Below, piece after piece: positions 15,651-27,463 of a stretch of 64,000 nt of DNA (the first letter of the stretch is position 1; every line of letters begins with the position of its first letter). Origin of the DNA: Massilia sp. R2A-15 (GTDB lineage: Bacteria > Pseudomonadota > Gammaproteobacteria > Burkholderiales > Burkholderiaceae_D); contig NZ_CP131935.1 of assembly GCF_030704305.1 (NCBI RefSeq), forward strand, positions 3,844,001 through 3,908,000, read 5' to 3'. Position numbers and translations under genes: made by a program. A model generated the notes under the pieces. It did not search any database. It had not been told where the DNA came from and worked only from the letters and a program-made list of their open reading frames with translations.

Positions 15651-17459
15651 TCAGGACTGCACCGAATACGCCGTCTCCCATTTTGCGATGCTGTATAGCT
15701 TCCAGAAGGTTGCTGGATCGATTTTTTTGACATCGACCCCTCGCTGGCACATCTTCTCCAGCAGCGGCGACTGCCTGACCGCCGACTCCATCGTGCCGCT
15801 CACTTCACTGATCCATGAGGCATCGGGCGCTTCGAAGCCAAATTTATTTTTCCTCCACAAAATATTGGGCGCCACCAGGCCCTGCATAGCCACCCTCAGG
15901 ATGTGCTTGGTCCAGCCGTCCTTGATCTTCAGCTTGTTGCTGATGCCGTAGCAAGTCTCCACCAGGTCGTGATCGAGAAAGGGCACGCGCGCCTCGATCG
16001 AATGGCGCATCGAATTGCGGTCGACGTAGCGCAGCAGGTGCGGCAGCTGGAAGGACTCGATTTCCATTTTTTGCATGGCGCGGATGTTGCGGCTCCCTTT
16101 GGTCGCCTTGGCGATGTTCGGGAACTTTTCGGTGTATTGCTTCTTGAGGAAGCGGAACTTTCGCTGCAGACTCCAGATCCTGATGCGCGACACCGAAAAA
16201 TAGGCGAAATTCGCCACGATCGCGCGAAAGGTCAGCCTCGAATTATTCTCGATGGAAAAAATTTCCCGCGCCGCCTGCAGCGCGGGCATCGAATGCAGGT
16301 GGGCGGAATAGTAGCGCTCGTAGCCGAGCAGGATTTCGTCGCATCCCTGCCCATCGAGCATCACCTTGCAGCCAATCCGCTTGGCTTTCTGGAACAGGAA
16401 ATACTGCATGAAAATCGACGGCGAGGTGAACGGCTCCTCCTGCAGATAGACCACTTCATCAATTGCTTCGATGAATTCCTGCGCGGTCGGCTCGATCACC
16501 GATAGCTCGATATCGGCGCGCGCCGCCACCTCGCGCGCGTAGGCGCTTTCATCCATGTGGTTCTCGGACGATTTCGCATGGATCGCTTGCATCTTGCCGA
16601 GCGGGCCGGTGTTGTAGATTCGCGCGGACAGGCCGGCCAGCGTGGAGCTGTCGAGACCTCCGCTGAGGCTCACGCCCACCTTGACGTCGGAGCGCAGCTG
16701 ATAATCGACGGCGCGCTTGAGGTCGGAGAAGAACAAGGAGGTGGCGGCATGCTCGCCCAGGTCGGACAAGCCGGCGCGAGCGTCGAGCGAGTAGTAGCAC
16801 GTTTGCTCAAAGCGGTTCGAGGTGACGGAGTAGACCAGGTTGTGACCGGCCGGCAGGCTGTGCACACCCTGGAAGAAGGTCTCGCAGGTATGGTCGTGAT
16901 AGCCCTCCACCAGGAAATCGCGCACGGCAATCATGTTGGCCACAGGCGGGACGTTTCCGCCGCTTAAGACTTGCTTGATTTCCGAGCCGAAGACGAATTT
17001 TTCCGGCGTATCGGCGTAATAGAAAGGCTTCACGCCGAAGCGGTCGCGGCTGCAAAAAATCTCCGCTTTCTGTTTATCGTACAAGGCGAACGCCCATATG
17101 CCGTTGAACCGGCTGACGCAATCGGCGCCCCATTTGTCGTAGGCCGCGAGAATGACTTCGGTATCGGTTTTCGATGCGAATTCAAACCCGTCCTGGGACA
17201 GCTGCTCCCTCAGTTCCAGGTAGTTGTATATTTCGCCGTTGAACGTGAGGACATACCGGTCGCCATACAACATCGGCTGGTGGCCTGCCTCGGAAACGTC
17301 GAGGATCGCCAGTCGCCGGTGTCCGAGCGCAAGGCTCTTATCGAAGAACAATCCGTGCCCGTCCGGCCCGCGGTGGGCGGCCAGATCATTCATCAGCTCG
17401 ATATCGACATGGGCGACGGGGGTACCGCTTTTGTGAATGATCCCGCTGATACCACACAT
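15651..17459 (-). CDS. asnB: Asparagine synthase (glutamine-hydrolysing) family protein
   Basis: A 602-residue protein. It begins MCGISGIIHKSG, so Cys2 can act as the N-terminal nucleophile of the glutaminase domain (about residues 2-210; RGPDGHGLF and NGEIYNYLELR are conserved). The synthetase domain carries the ATP pyrophosphatase loop SLSGGLDSST near residue 266. The length is normal. AsnB-type proteins in polysaccharide loci often amidate uronic acids or otherwise modify glycans; asparagine synthesis is equally possible. The next genes on the same strand are polysaccharide genes, which supports the first role. A 15-bp proximity to small unlabelled frames at the 3' side has no meaning. Confidence 0.85.
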   Translation of the reverse strand: MCGISGIIHKSGTPVAHVDIELMNDLAAHRGPDGHGLFFDKSLALGHRRLAILDVSEAGHQPMLYGDRYVLTFNGEIYNYLELREQLSQDGFEFASKTDTEVILAAYDKWGADCVSRFNGIWAFALYDKQKAEIFCSRDRFGVKPFYYADTPEKFVFGSEIKQVLSGGNVPPVANMIAVRDFLVEGYHDHTCETFFQGVHSLPAGHNLVYSVTSNRFEQTCYYSLDARAGLSDLGEHAATSLFFSDLKRAVDYQLRSDVKVGVSLSGGLDSSTLAGLSARIYNTGPLGKMQAIHAKSSENHMDESAYAREVAARADIELSVIEPTAQEFIEAIDEVVYLQEEPFTSPSIFMQYFLFQKAKRIGCKVMLDGQGCDEILLGYERYYSAHLHSMPALQAAREIFSIENNSRLTFRAIVANFAYFSVSRIRIWSLQRKFRFLKKQYTEKFPNIAKATKGSRNIRAMQKMEIESFQLPHLLRYVDRNSMRHSIEARVPFLDHDLVETCYGISNKLKIKDGWTKHILRVAMQGLVAPNILWRKNKFGFEAPDASWISEVSGTMESAVRQSPLLEKMCQRGVDVKKIDPATFWKLYSIAKWETAYSVQS

Positions 17460-17668
17460 GGGTTTGGCCTCGCCTGTTGGAGTTCACTTGCGGCATGCTG
17501 GGATGGGAATGGACGACTGAGCTGGCCCGTGTGCGCATGCATCAGCATCCGGCTCTTTCCTATATTAATTACATTTCTGTAATGATTCCTTGAGCCTGCG
17601 CACGAACGGAGGGCTTGCATCCAAAAGTAAAATGGGATACGCGCGCGTCGCCGCCGCATCGATGCCGC

Positions 17669-18427
17669 TCATCGCTTGGCCTGCAGGTCGTCCACCCATT
17701 TCTCGTACTTGCGGTCGATCCGTTTCATGGTGCCATCGCGCACCATCGCCTCGACCGCGACGTTCATGCGGTCGACCAGTTCCGTCGGTACTGCGGGATT
17801 GCAGGCGAGATACACGCCAACCCGGTTGAACGACAGCACCGGGACAATCTTGTCGCCCCAACCGTGCCGCTTGAGCACCGTGGTGCCGCGCTTGAAGCTG
17901 GCCGCCCACACGTCGATGCGGTCCATCAGCAGCTTGCGCGGATTGATCATGTCGTTCGGCGCCGGATCGACCTGGAATCCGCGCGCGCGCAGGTACTCGT
18001 CACGCGCGTCGCCGTTGTAGGTGCCGATGCGCAGCCCGCGGGCATCGTCGAGGGTGCGCAGGTCGTAGTGGCGGTCGGCGCGGCCGAGGAGAATCCATTC
18101 CGCTTCGTCGGTCGGGCCGATCCACTTGAACAGGTTTTCGCGCTCCGCGGTGCGGGTGGTGGAGAACAGGCAGGTATCGGGACGCTGAAGCGCGAAGGTG
18201 TAGCCGCGCTTCCACGGCAGCAGTTCCAGCGTGTAGTCGGTGCCGGTGCGCGCCATGATCTCGGCCACTTTTTCGGTGCCGCTGCCGATCACGCGCCGGC
18301 CCTCCATCATGCTGATCGGCGCCGACGCCTCGGTGATCAGGTGCAGCCGCACCGGCTGCGTCGCTCCATGCGCCATGCTCGCGGCCACCGCCAACAGTAC
18401 TGCCAGCGCAGCGTTTCTGAACCCCAT
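17669..18427 (-). CDS. Periplasmic solute-binding protein, family 3
   Basis: A 252-residue protein. Start at ATG 18427 gives a signal peptide (MGFRNAALAVLLAVAASMAHG). The mature part follows the PF00497 plan: ITEASAPISMMEGRRVIGSG, VAEIMARTGTDYTLELLPWKRGY and DRKYEKWVDD at the end. ABC importers are not adjacent, so it belongs to the orphan SBP_bac_3 proteins common in betaproteobacteria, whose ligands are unknown. It lies between asnB and glycosyltransferases on the same strand with gaps of about 83-210 bp. Confidence 0.8.
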   Translation of the reverse strand: MGFRNAALAVLLAVAASMAHGATQPVRLHLITEASAPISMMEGRRVIGSGTEKVAEIMARTGTDYTLELLPWKRGYTFALQRPDTCLFSTTRTAERENLFKWIGPTDEAEWILLGRADRHYDLRTLDDARGLRIGTYNGDARDEYLRARGFQVDPAPNDMINPRKLLMDRIDVWAASFKRGTTVLKRHGWGDKIVPVLSFNRVGVYLACNPAVPTELVDRMNVAVEAMVRDGTMKRIDRKYEKWVDDLQAKR

Positions 18428-18510
18428 ACCACTACCCTCAACGCGCAGCCGGGCAGGATCGCCCGGCGCTTCGCAGCCAGCATACCAGCATCGCGCATCG
18501 CAGCCAACAT

Positions 18511-19623
18511 TCAGCGCGCGGCCAGCTCCTGGTACAGCGCGTAGTAGTTGCGCGCCATGCGCTCGGCCGTAAACAGCGCCTCGTAGCGCGCTTCGGCGCG
18601 CCGCCCCATCTCCTGCGCCAGAGCGGGGTTGTCCCACAAGGTGCGCATCGCCTCGCCCAGGGCCTGCGGGTCGCTCGGCGGCACCACCAGGCCGGTCTCG
18701 CCGTGGATGTTGATGTAGGTGGTGCCGGTGCCGATTTCGCTCGAGATCATCGGCTTGCCGTACATCGCCCCTTCCAGCAGCGAGATGCCGAACGCTTCCG
18801 AGCGCAGGTGCGACGGAAAGGCCACCGCGTAGCACAGCGCCAGCAGCGCGACCTTGTCGGCTTCGTCCACCGCGCCGACGAACATCACGTGTTTCAGGCC
18901 GAGCCGTGCGGCATGCGCCTTGAGCTCCTGCTCGATCGGCCCGGCGCCGACGATCACGACTGGATACTCGCGCCTGGCCACCGCGTCGAGCAGGATGTGC
19001 AGGCCCTTGTAGTAGCGCAGCACGCCGACGAACAGGAAGAACCTGGGGCCTGCCAGCGCGCGCCATTTGTCGAGCCGCGCCTGGTCCGGCTGCGGGTAGA
19101 TGCTTTTGTCGAGGCCATACGTGATGGTGCGCGTCTTGTCGCGGTAGCGGTGCAGCACCGCCGACGAGGCCAGGTAGTTCGGCGAGGTGGCGACGATGGC
19201 GTCGACGCTTTGCAGGAACTTGCGCTTGAGCGGCCGGTACAGCCGCAGCAGCATTTTCTGGCGCACGATGTCGGAGTGGTAGGTCACCAGGGTCGGCTTG
19301 TCGATGCGGGCGGCGAAATGCGCCAGGTCCATGAACGGCCACGGAAAGTGGTAATGCACGACGTCGCACTCGGCGGCGCGGCGCCTGAGCTCTCCGAACG
19401 CGGCCCACGACATGCCGTTCGACGCGATATTCACGTCGCGGTGCAGCCGGCGCACGGTGTGGCCTTCGAATTCGAAGGGGCGCAGGTCGTCGCCGGCGGT
19501 CAGGGTCAGCACTTCGTTGCGCACGCCCAGCCGCCCGGTGCCCACGCACAGCTGGCGGATCACCTGTTCCACCCCGCCCATCGAATCGGGGAAGTAGTCT
19601 TTGTAGAAGTGGAGGATGCGCAT
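18511..19623 (-). CDS. Glycosyltransferase, GT4 family
   Basis: A 370-residue GT-B enzyme. The N-terminal domain opens MRILHFYKDYFPDSMGGVEQ with the GGVE loop. The C-terminal domain has FFLFVGVLRYYKGLHILLDA and the donor-site motif SEAFGISLLEGAMYGKP (E-x7-E type). It is likely to be a retaining, inverting-loop GT4 enzyme that adds a nucleotide-activated hexose to a lipid-linked glycan on the cytoplasmic face. The neighbouring gmd/rmd genes make GDP-rhamnose a plausible donor. The gene is 32 bp from the next glycosyltransferase. Confidence 0.88.
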   Translation of the reverse strand: MRILHFYKDYFPDSMGGVEQVIRQLCVGTGRLGVRNEVLTLTAGDDLRPFEFEGHTVRRLHRDVNIASNGMSWAAFGELRRRAAECDVVHYHFPWPFMDLAHFAARIDKPTLVTYHSDIVRQKMLLRLYRPLKRKFLQSVDAIVATSPNYLASSAVLHRYRDKTRTITYGLDKSIYPQPDQARLDKWRALAGPRFFLFVGVLRYYKGLHILLDAVARREYPVVIVGAGPIEQELKAHAARLGLKHVMFVGAVDEADKVALLALCYAVAFPSHLRSEAFGISLLEGAMYGKPMISSEIGTGTTYINIHGETGLVVPPSDPQALGEAMRTLWDNPALAQEMGRRAEARYEALFTAERMARNYYALYQELAAR

Positions 19624-19655
19624 ACCTCAGTGTAATCGGGTTCTGGCGGCGCCGC

Positions 19656-20789
19656 CTAGCGCGACAGCACCTGGTGGTAGACGGCGGCGGTCAGGCGCGC
19701 GGTTTCGCGCCAGGTCAGGCTGGCGGCGCGCGCGCGCCCGGCGGCGATGCAGCGGTCGCGCAGCGCATCGTCGCGCGCCAGCGCCAGCATCGCATCAAGG
19801 ATCGCGCCGGTGTCGAGCGGATCGACCTCGAGCGCCGCGCCGCAGCTGACTTCCGGCAGCGAGCTGGAATTGGACGCGATCACCGGCACGCCGGCCGCCA
19901 TCGCCTCGGCCACCGGGATGCCGAAGCCTTCGTACAGCGACGGGAACACGAACACGCCGGCGCCGGCGTACACCCGGCGCAGCGCGGCGCCATCGGTCAG
20001 CGCATTGAGCCAGACGACGTTCTCGCCGTTCTGCGCCGCCGCCTGCAGCCGCCGCACCAACGTCTCGCAGCGCCAGCCGGGCGCGCCGACGATCACCAAC
20101 TGGCGCTCGGCGCGCAGCGCGGCCGGCAGCTCCAGCCAGGCGTCGAGCACGCGGTCGACGTTCTTGCGCGGCTGCAGCGTGCCGACTGACAGGTAGTAGC
20201 CGGCGCGCAGCCCGTGCTCGCGCAAGGTGGTGGCGACGGCGCCGGCATCGGGCTCCTCCATCCAGCCGTCGTCGACGCCGCACGGCACCACCGATACGCG
20301 CCGCGGGTCGATGCCGAAGCAGGACACCAGCTCGTCGATGGCGAAATGCGACAGCGCGATCACATGGTCGGCCTTGCACGCCGCCTTGCGCTGCAGCCAG
20401 TTCTTCATGCCGCGCAGGCGCGGGTTGCACCATTCGGGATGGCTGATCGGCAGCGCGTCGTGCAGGGTCGCCACCTGCGGGCAGTCCATGCGCACGATGC
20501 GGTAGTCGGTGGTGTGGAAGATATCTGCCGGCATGTGGACACGATGCGCCCGCGGCGTGAGCAGGTCGCGCAGGGTCGCCGCCTCAAACGACTGCGGCAG
20601 CGCCTGGCCAACCTGGATGCCTTTGCCGGCCGCGCCCGGACGCGGATACGAATACGGAGTGACCTCGCAGCCGGCCGCGGGCAGGAAGCGCAGCAGGGCG
20701 TCGGTATAGACGCCGATGCCGTCGAGCCGGCCGCCGTTGCGCGCCGGTTCGAGCATGGTGGCGCCGAGACCGACGCGCAAGCGGCTCAC
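19656..20789 (-). CDS. Glycosyltransferase, GT4 family
   Basis: A 377-residue GT-B protein starting at GTG 20789, whose GTGA overlaps the stop of the upstream reductase gene. RLDGIGVYTDALLRFL forms the acceptor-side loop, YYLSVGTLQPRKNVDRVLDA starts the second Rossmann domain and SLYEGFGIPVAEAMAAG is the nucleotide-sugar E-x7-E motif. This resembles WbpY/WbpZ-type D-rhamnosyl or mannosyl transferases, in agreement with its coupling to the GDP-sugar genes. A longer in-frame extension to 21530 is a shadow of the reductase gene. Confidence 0.88.
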   Translation of the reverse strand: MSRLRVGLGATMLEPARNGGRLDGIGVYTDALLRFLPAAGCEVTPYSYPRPGAAGKGIQVGQALPQSFEAATLRDLLTPRAHRVHMPADIFHTTDYRIVRMDCPQVATLHDALPISHPEWCNPRLRGMKNWLQRKAACKADHVIALSHFAIDELVSCFGIDPRRVSVVPCGVDDGWMEEPDAGAVATTLREHGLRAGYYLSVGTLQPRKNVDRVLDAWLELPAALRAERQLVIVGAPGWRCETLVRRLQAAAQNGENVVWLNALTDGAALRRVYAGAGVFVFPSLYEGFGIPVAEAMAAGVPVIASNSSSLPEVSCGAALEVDPLDTGAILDAMLALARDDALRDRCIAAGRARAASLTWRETARLTAAVYHQVLSR

Positions 20790-21721
20790 GCCTGGTACAT
20801 CCAGCGCAGCGTTTCGGCCAGCGGGATCGGCTCGAGCGCGCCGATCACGCTGGCCAGCTTGTCGTTGCTGCCTTCGAGCCGCAGCACGTCGTTGGCGCGC
20901 ACGAAGGCCGGGTTGACGTCCACCTCGATGCGATAACCGGCCATGTCGCCAAGCGTGTCGATCACGTCGGCGATCGAGTGCGAGCGCCCGGAGCAGATGT
21001 TGAAGGCCTCGCCAGCCGGGCTGGCGGCCAGCAGGCGGCGGTAGGCCTGGGCGACCGTGCGCACGTCGGAAAAATCGCGCGCGATGGCCAGGTTGCCCAG
21101 TTCGATGCGCGGCGCGCGGCGGCGGAAATGGGCGACGATCTTCGGCAGCAGGAAGTGCTCGGCCTGGCCGCGGCCGCTGTAGTTGAAGGGCCGCGCGATG
21201 ATGACCGGCAGGCGGTCCATCCACAGGCGCGCCATGTATTCCATCGCCAGCTTCGAGACCGCGTAGTCGTTGGCCGGCGCCGGCTCGACGCCCTCGTCGA
21301 TGCGCGCGACGCGGGCGTTGCCGTAAATGTTGGCCGACGACGCCAGCAGCACCGCCGACGGCCGCCGGCGCAGGCCGGCCAGCGCTTCGAGCAGGTTGCG
21401 CGTGCCTGCCACGTTCACCTGGTACATCTGCGCCGCGTCGGCGTGGCCGACGAAGGAAATGGCGGCCAGGTGCACCACCACGTCCGGCTGCACCTGTTCG
21501 GCCACGGCGGCCACGGCGGCGCGGTCGCACAGGTCCACTTCGAACATGTCGGCAGCGCTTTGCTGGCCCGGCAGCACGGTGCCGAACACGCGGTAACCGG
21601 CTTCGGCCAGTTCGCGCGCCAGGTAGTGGCCGGTAAAGCCGCGCAGGCCGGTGACCAGCGCCCGCTTGCCCTCGCCCTCGCGCACCGGCGCCGCGTACGG
21701 TTCGGTCACCAGGCCCTGCAT
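20786..21721 (-). CDS. rmd: GDP-6-deoxy-D-lyxo-4-hexulose reductase (RMD-like)
   Basis: A 311-residue short-chain dehydrogenase of the extended type. GLRGFTGHYLARELAEAG is the NAD(P) motif, YAVSKLAMEYMARLW carries Tyr-x3-Lys, and RPFNYSGRGQAEHF is the substrate loop of RMD/GMER-like enzymes. RMD reduces the Gmd product to GDP-D-rhamnose; a GDP-6-deoxy-talose reductase cannot be excluded. I used ATG 21721, one base after the gmd stop; ATG 21745 would add eight residues and overlap gmd. It is the middle gene of gmd-rmd-GT. Confidence 0.82.
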   Translation of the reverse strand: MQGLVTEPYAAPVREGEGKRALVTGLRGFTGHYLARELAEAGYRVFGTVLPGQQSAADMFEVDLCDRAAVAAVAEQVQPDVVVHLAAISFVGHADAAQMYQVNVAGTRNLLEALAGLRRRPSAVLLASSANIYGNARVARIDEGVEPAPANDYAVSKLAMEYMARLWMDRLPVIIARPFNYSGRGQAEHFLLPKIVAHFRRRAPRIELGNLAIARDFSDVRTVAQAYRRLLAASPAGEAFNICSGRSHSIADVIDTLGDMAGYRIEVDVNPAFVRANDVLRLEGSNDKLASVIGALEPIPLAETLRWMYQA

Positions 21722-21722
21722 G

Positions 21723-22772
21723 TCAGAACGAGAAGCCGAGGGCATTGCGGCGCATGTCGGCCTCGACCATCATGGCGCACAGCTGCTCGAGCGTGGTTTG
21801 CGGCGCCCAGCCCAGCACTTTTTTGGCCTTGCTGGCGTCGCCGATCAGCAGTTCGACTTCGGCCGGGCGATAGAACTTCGGGCTCACGCGCACCAGCAGC
21901 TTGCCGCTGCGGCTGCAATGGCCGGTTTCGTTTTCGCCGCTGCCGCTCCACTCGATGCCCACGCCTGCCGCCTTGAACGCCATCGTGACGAAGTCGCGCA
22001 CGGTTTCGGTGCGGTTGGTGGCCAGCACGAAGGTGTCGGGCTGGCCGGCCTGCAGGATGCGCCACATGCCCTCGACGTATTCCCTGGCGTAGCCCCAGTC
22101 GCGCCTGGCGCCGAGGTTGCCCAGTTCCAGCACATCGAGCTTGCCCAGCTGGATCTTCGCGACCGAGTCGGTGATCTTGCGGGTGACGAACTCGCGCCCG
22201 CGCAGCGGCGACTCGTGGTTGAACAGGATGCCCGAACAGCCGAAGATGCCGTAAGCCTCGCGGTAGTTGACCGTCATCCAGTGGGCGTAAAGCTTGGCCA
22301 CGCCGTACGGGCTGCGCGGGTAGAACGGGGTGTCTTCGACCTGGGGGATGGCCTGCACCTTGCCGAACATTTCGGAGGTCGAGGCCTGGTAGAAGCGCGC
22401 GCTGCGCTTGGCGATGCGGATCGCCTCGAGCAGGTTGAGGGCGCCCAGGCCGGTAATGCTGGCCGTCGCGACGGGCTGCTCGAACGACACGCCGACGAAA
22501 CTTTGCGCGGCCAGGTTGTAGACCTCGTCCGGATCGCACGATTCGATCAGCCGGATGCCCGACGACAGATCGGTCAGGTCGTACTCGACCAGGTTCAGGT
22601 TGGGGTGGCGGGTAATTCCCAGCTCGTCGATGCGCCAGAAATTGACGGAACTCGAACGACGGAACGTGCCCGTCACTTCATATCCCTTGTCCAGTAACAG
22701 CGCGGCGAGATAGGCGCCGTCCTGGCCCGTGATACCGGTAATCAGCGCTTTTTTTCTTGGTTGCATAGTCAT
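21723..22772 (-). CDS. gmd: GDP-mannose 4,6-dehydratase
   Basis: A 349-residue protein. [19 protein letters not shown] is the textbook Gmd N-terminus, followed by [16 protein letters not shown], the Y-x3-K in [15 protein letters not shown] and [14 protein letters not shown]. It converts GDP-D-mannose to GDP-4-keto-6-deoxy-D-mannose, the precursor of GDP-rhamnose, fucose and related sugars. It heads the gmd-rmd-GT unit, with 188 bp separating it from the maeB terminator side. Confidence 0.95.
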   Translation of the reverse strand: MTMQPRKKALITGITGQDGAYLAALLLDKGYEVTGTFRRSSSVNFWRIDELGITRHPNLNLVEYDLTDLSSGIRLIESCDPDEVYNLAAQSFVGVSFEQPVATASITGLGALNLLEAIRIAKRSARFYQASTSEMFGKVQAIPQVEDTPFYPRSPYGVAKLYAHWMTVNYREAYGIFGCSGILFNHESPLRGREFVTRKITDSVAKIQLGKLDVLELGNLGARRDWGYAREYVEGMWRILQAGQPDTFVLATNRTETVRDFVTMAFKAAGVGIEWSGSGENETGHCSRSGKLLVRVSPKFYRPAEVELLIGDASKAKKVLGWAPQTTLEQLCAMMVEADMRRNALGFSF

Positions 22773-22910
22773 TTACGTATCGAAAGTGACAGGACGCCAA
22801 AGAAGCAGGAGTGGGATACTGTGCTACATGCCAAAAGAACAATGGCCTTTTACACATTATCCCCTTAAAGCGAACGCGCGCGGCGCAGACTTTACCGATT
22901 GTTACGGAAT

Positions 22911-22951
22911 AAAAAATGAACTCCGGCCGAGTTGCATTGTCCCGGCCGGAG
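22911..22951 (-). terminator. Rho-independent terminator of the malic enzyme gene
   Basis: CTCCGGCC/GGCCGGAG stem with a 15-nt loop and, on the minus strand, a TTCATTTTTT run, 9 bp after the stop. Confidence 0.85.
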
Positions 22952-22960
22952 TAGCGCCGC

Positions 22961-25273
<2,313 letters not shown>

Positions 25274-25483
25274 GCTGTGCAGCCTTCCTGTTTTCCAATC
25301 GGGGGAGTGTCGATTTTATCAGACTGATTCTTTCAATAAGCTACGTATTTCTACCAGTCCCATTTTTGTGATCAAAATGCCCATGAATAAGAAAAACTAT
25401 CGCATTGATGCAAACGATCAATTTTACTAATGATGGGTGTGTAAGTAAGATTGTTCCCAAGCCGACCAACCTTGGAGAACATC

Positions 25484-25966
25484 ATGAGCAACCCAATGAA
25501 ATCCGTCACCATCGAAAACCTCGAAGCCGCGTTTGCCGGCGAGTCGATGGCGCATATCAAGTACCGCTACTTCGCGAAACTGGCGCGCGCGGCCGGCGCG
25601 ATCGAGGTGGCCGAGGCGTTCGAAGCGACCGCCGAGCAGGAAGTGGCGCACGCCTTCGGCCACCTCGACCTGCTGTACCCTAAGGACAAGATCACCCCGG
25701 CGCGCGCGCTGGAAATCGCGATCGAGGGCGAGACGTATGAATACACCGAGATGTATCCGAAGTTCCGCCACCTGGCCGTGGAAGAAGGCAACCTGGCCGC
25801 GGTGGCCGAGTACGACGAGCAGATCGAGGAATCGAAGGTGCATGCCGAGCAGTTCCGGCGCACGCTGGAAACCGCGGCCAAGCGCTTCGCCGCGCTGGCA
25901 AAGGTGGAAGAGCGCCACGCCAACCACTACAAGGCGGCGCTCGAGCAGCTGACGGCAACCGCCTGA
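25484..25966 (+). CDS. Rubrerythrin-like diiron protein
   Basis: A 160-residue protein from ATG 25484, which follows TTGGAG. The four-helix ferritin-like fold is shown by the diiron ligands: AGESMAHIKYRYF (E and H), ATAEQEVAHAFGHL (E-x-x-H) and the second half EYDEQIEESKVHAEQF with KVEERHANHY. The rubredoxin domain of classical rubrerythrin is missing but a separate rubredoxin gene follows 48 bp on. Together they would reduce hydrogen peroxide with electrons from the reductase gene after that. Confidence 0.9.
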   Translation: MSNPMKSVTIENLEAAFAGESMAHIKYRYFAKLARAAGAIEVAEAFEATAEQEVAHAFGHLDLLYPKDKITPARALEIAIEGETYEYTEMYPKFRHLAVEEGNLAAVAEYDEQIEESKVHAEQFRRTLETAAKRFAALAKVEERHANHYKAALEQLTATA

Positions 25967-26014
25967 CAAACTCGCTACAATTAACTCATACCGTGACATA
26001 AAAGGAAGAGACCA

Positions 26015-26179
26015 ATGAAAACTTACCAGTGCATCGTGTGCGGCTTCATCTATGACGAAAGCGTCGGCCTGCCGGAAGAAGGCATCGCCGCCGGGACCCG
26101 CTGGGACGACATCCCGGCCGGCTGGTCCTGCCCCGACTGCGGCGTGGCCAAGGCCGACTTCGAGATGGTGGAAATCTAA
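26015..26179 (+). CDS. rubA: Rubredoxin
   Basis: A 54-residue protein. Both Cys-x2-Cys knuckles are present ([11 protein letters not shown] and [10 protein letters not shown]), binding one mononuclear iron. AAGGAAG precedes the ATG. It carries electrons between the downstream reductase and an acceptor, most likely the rubrerythrin-like protein upstream. Confidence 0.95.
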   Translation: MKTYQCIVCGFIYDESVGLPEEGIAAGTRWDDIPAGWSCPDCGVAKADFEMVEI

Positions 26180-26180
26180 G

Positions 26181-27350
26181 ATGGCGGCGCCGCTTCCGGT
26201 GGTGATCGTCGGCGCCGGCATGGCCGCCTACGGCGTCGCGCGCGAGTTCCGTAAGATCGACAAGACCACGCCGCTGCTGCTGGTGTCCGGCGACGGCGGC
26301 GGGTCGTACGCCAAGCCGATGCTGTCGAACGCCATCGCGCTGGGCAAAGGCGCGGCGCAGCTGGTGTCGCAAAGCGCCGAGCAGATGGCCGCGCAGCTCG
26401 ACGCGCAGGTGATGACGCGCACCGAGGTGACGGGTATCGACAGCGCCGCGCGCACCATCGAGACGGCCGGCGGACAGCGCATCGCCTACCGCGACCTGGT
26501 GCTGGCGCTCGGCGCGCAGCCGATCCGGCTGCCGATCGAAGGCGACGCGGCCGGCGAGATCCTGTCGGTGAACCACATCGACGATTACGCGCAGATGCGC
26601 GAGCGGCTCGCCGCCATTGGCCGGCCGGCGCGCGTGGCCATCCTTGGCGCGGGCCTGATCGGCTGCGAATTCGCCGACGACCTGATCGCGGGCGGCCACC
26701 AGGTCACGCTGATCGATCCGAATCCGCGTCCGCTGGCGGCGCTGGCGGCGCCCGCGCTGTCGGACGCGCTGGCGCAGGCATGGTCGGCGCTGCCCATTAC
26801 GCTCAAGCTGGGCACCACGGCGGCCAGCGTGGACCGTCGCGACGGCGCGTTCGCCGTGTCACTTGCCGACGGTTCCATCGTCGAGGCGGACCTGGTGCTG
26901 TCGGCGGTGGGATTGCGTCCCTCGATCGCGCTTGCCCAGGCGGCCGGGCTGGAGACGCGGCGCGGCATCGTCATCGACGGCTACGGCCAGACCAGCGCGG
27001 AAGGCATTTACGCGCTGGGCGACTGCGCCGAGTACGCGACCGTCAACGGCGGCGCGGTGATGCCGTATATCTCGCCGATGCTGACGGCGGCGCGCGCGAT
27101 AGGCGCCACCCTGGCCGGCACGCGCACGCCGATTGCGCTCAAAGCCGACGCGGTGATCGTCAAGACGCCGAGCCTGAAACTGGCGCTCGCGCCCCCGCCC
27201 GCGGGCAGCCGCGGCGGCTGGGTCGACGCGGAGGACGGCGAGCGCACCATCTCGCGCTTCGTCGACGAAGAAGGCATCATGCGCGGGTTCGGGCTGTCGC
27301 TGCATACGCCGGCGCTGCGCCAGGCCTTGCTGGCGGAGCTGGACAAGTAA
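26181..27350 (+). CDS. rubB: Rubredoxin-NAD(+) reductase-like FAD enzyme
   Basis: A 389-residue protein whose ATG follows the rubredoxin stop by one base. Two dinucleotide-binding motifs are visible: VVIVGAGMAAYGVAREF (FAD) and VAILGAGLIGCEFADDL (NAD(P)H), plus GIYALGDCAEY for FAD closure. The C-terminal rubredoxin-reductase domain is present. It would pass electrons from NAD(P)H to the neighbouring rubredoxin. Starts in front of 26181 are shadows of the rubredoxin gene. Confidence 0.9.
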   Translation: MAAPLPVVIVGAGMAAYGVAREFRKIDKTTPLLLVSGDGGGSYAKPMLSNAIALGKGAAQLVSQSAEQMAAQLDAQVMTRTEVTGIDSAARTIETAGGQRIAYRDLVLALGAQPIRLPIEGDAAGEILSVNHIDDYAQMRERLAAIGRPARVAILGAGLIGCEFADDLIAGGHQVTLIDPNPRPLAALAAPALSDALAQAWSALPITLKLGTTAASVDRRDGAFAVSLADGSIVEADLVLSAVGLRPSIALAQAAGLETRRGIVIDGYGQTSAEGIYALGDCAEYATVNGGAVMPYISPMLTAARAIGATLAGTRTPIALKADAVIVKTPSLKLALAPPPAGSRGGWVDAEDGERTISRFVDEEGIMRGFGLSLHTPALRQALLAELDK

Positions 27351-27355
27351 CAGCG

Positions 27356-27442
27356 TGTCGTACCTGCGAAGGCAGGTACCCATGCTGAACGCGCCGATAG
27401 TTTGCTTAGTCAGTATAGGTACCTGCCTTCGCAGGTACGACA
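27356..27442. repeat. Repeat B, copy 1
   Basis: A perfect 25-bp inverted repeat: TGTCGTACCTGCGAAGGCAG at the left and its complement at the right, with a 37-bp spacer containing CCATGCTGAAC. It lies 5 bp after the reductase stop and 22 bp before thiL. Relatives lie at 55656 and 62572. Confidence 0.85.
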
Positions 27443-27463
27443 TCTTCGCATGTAGAATTGGGC

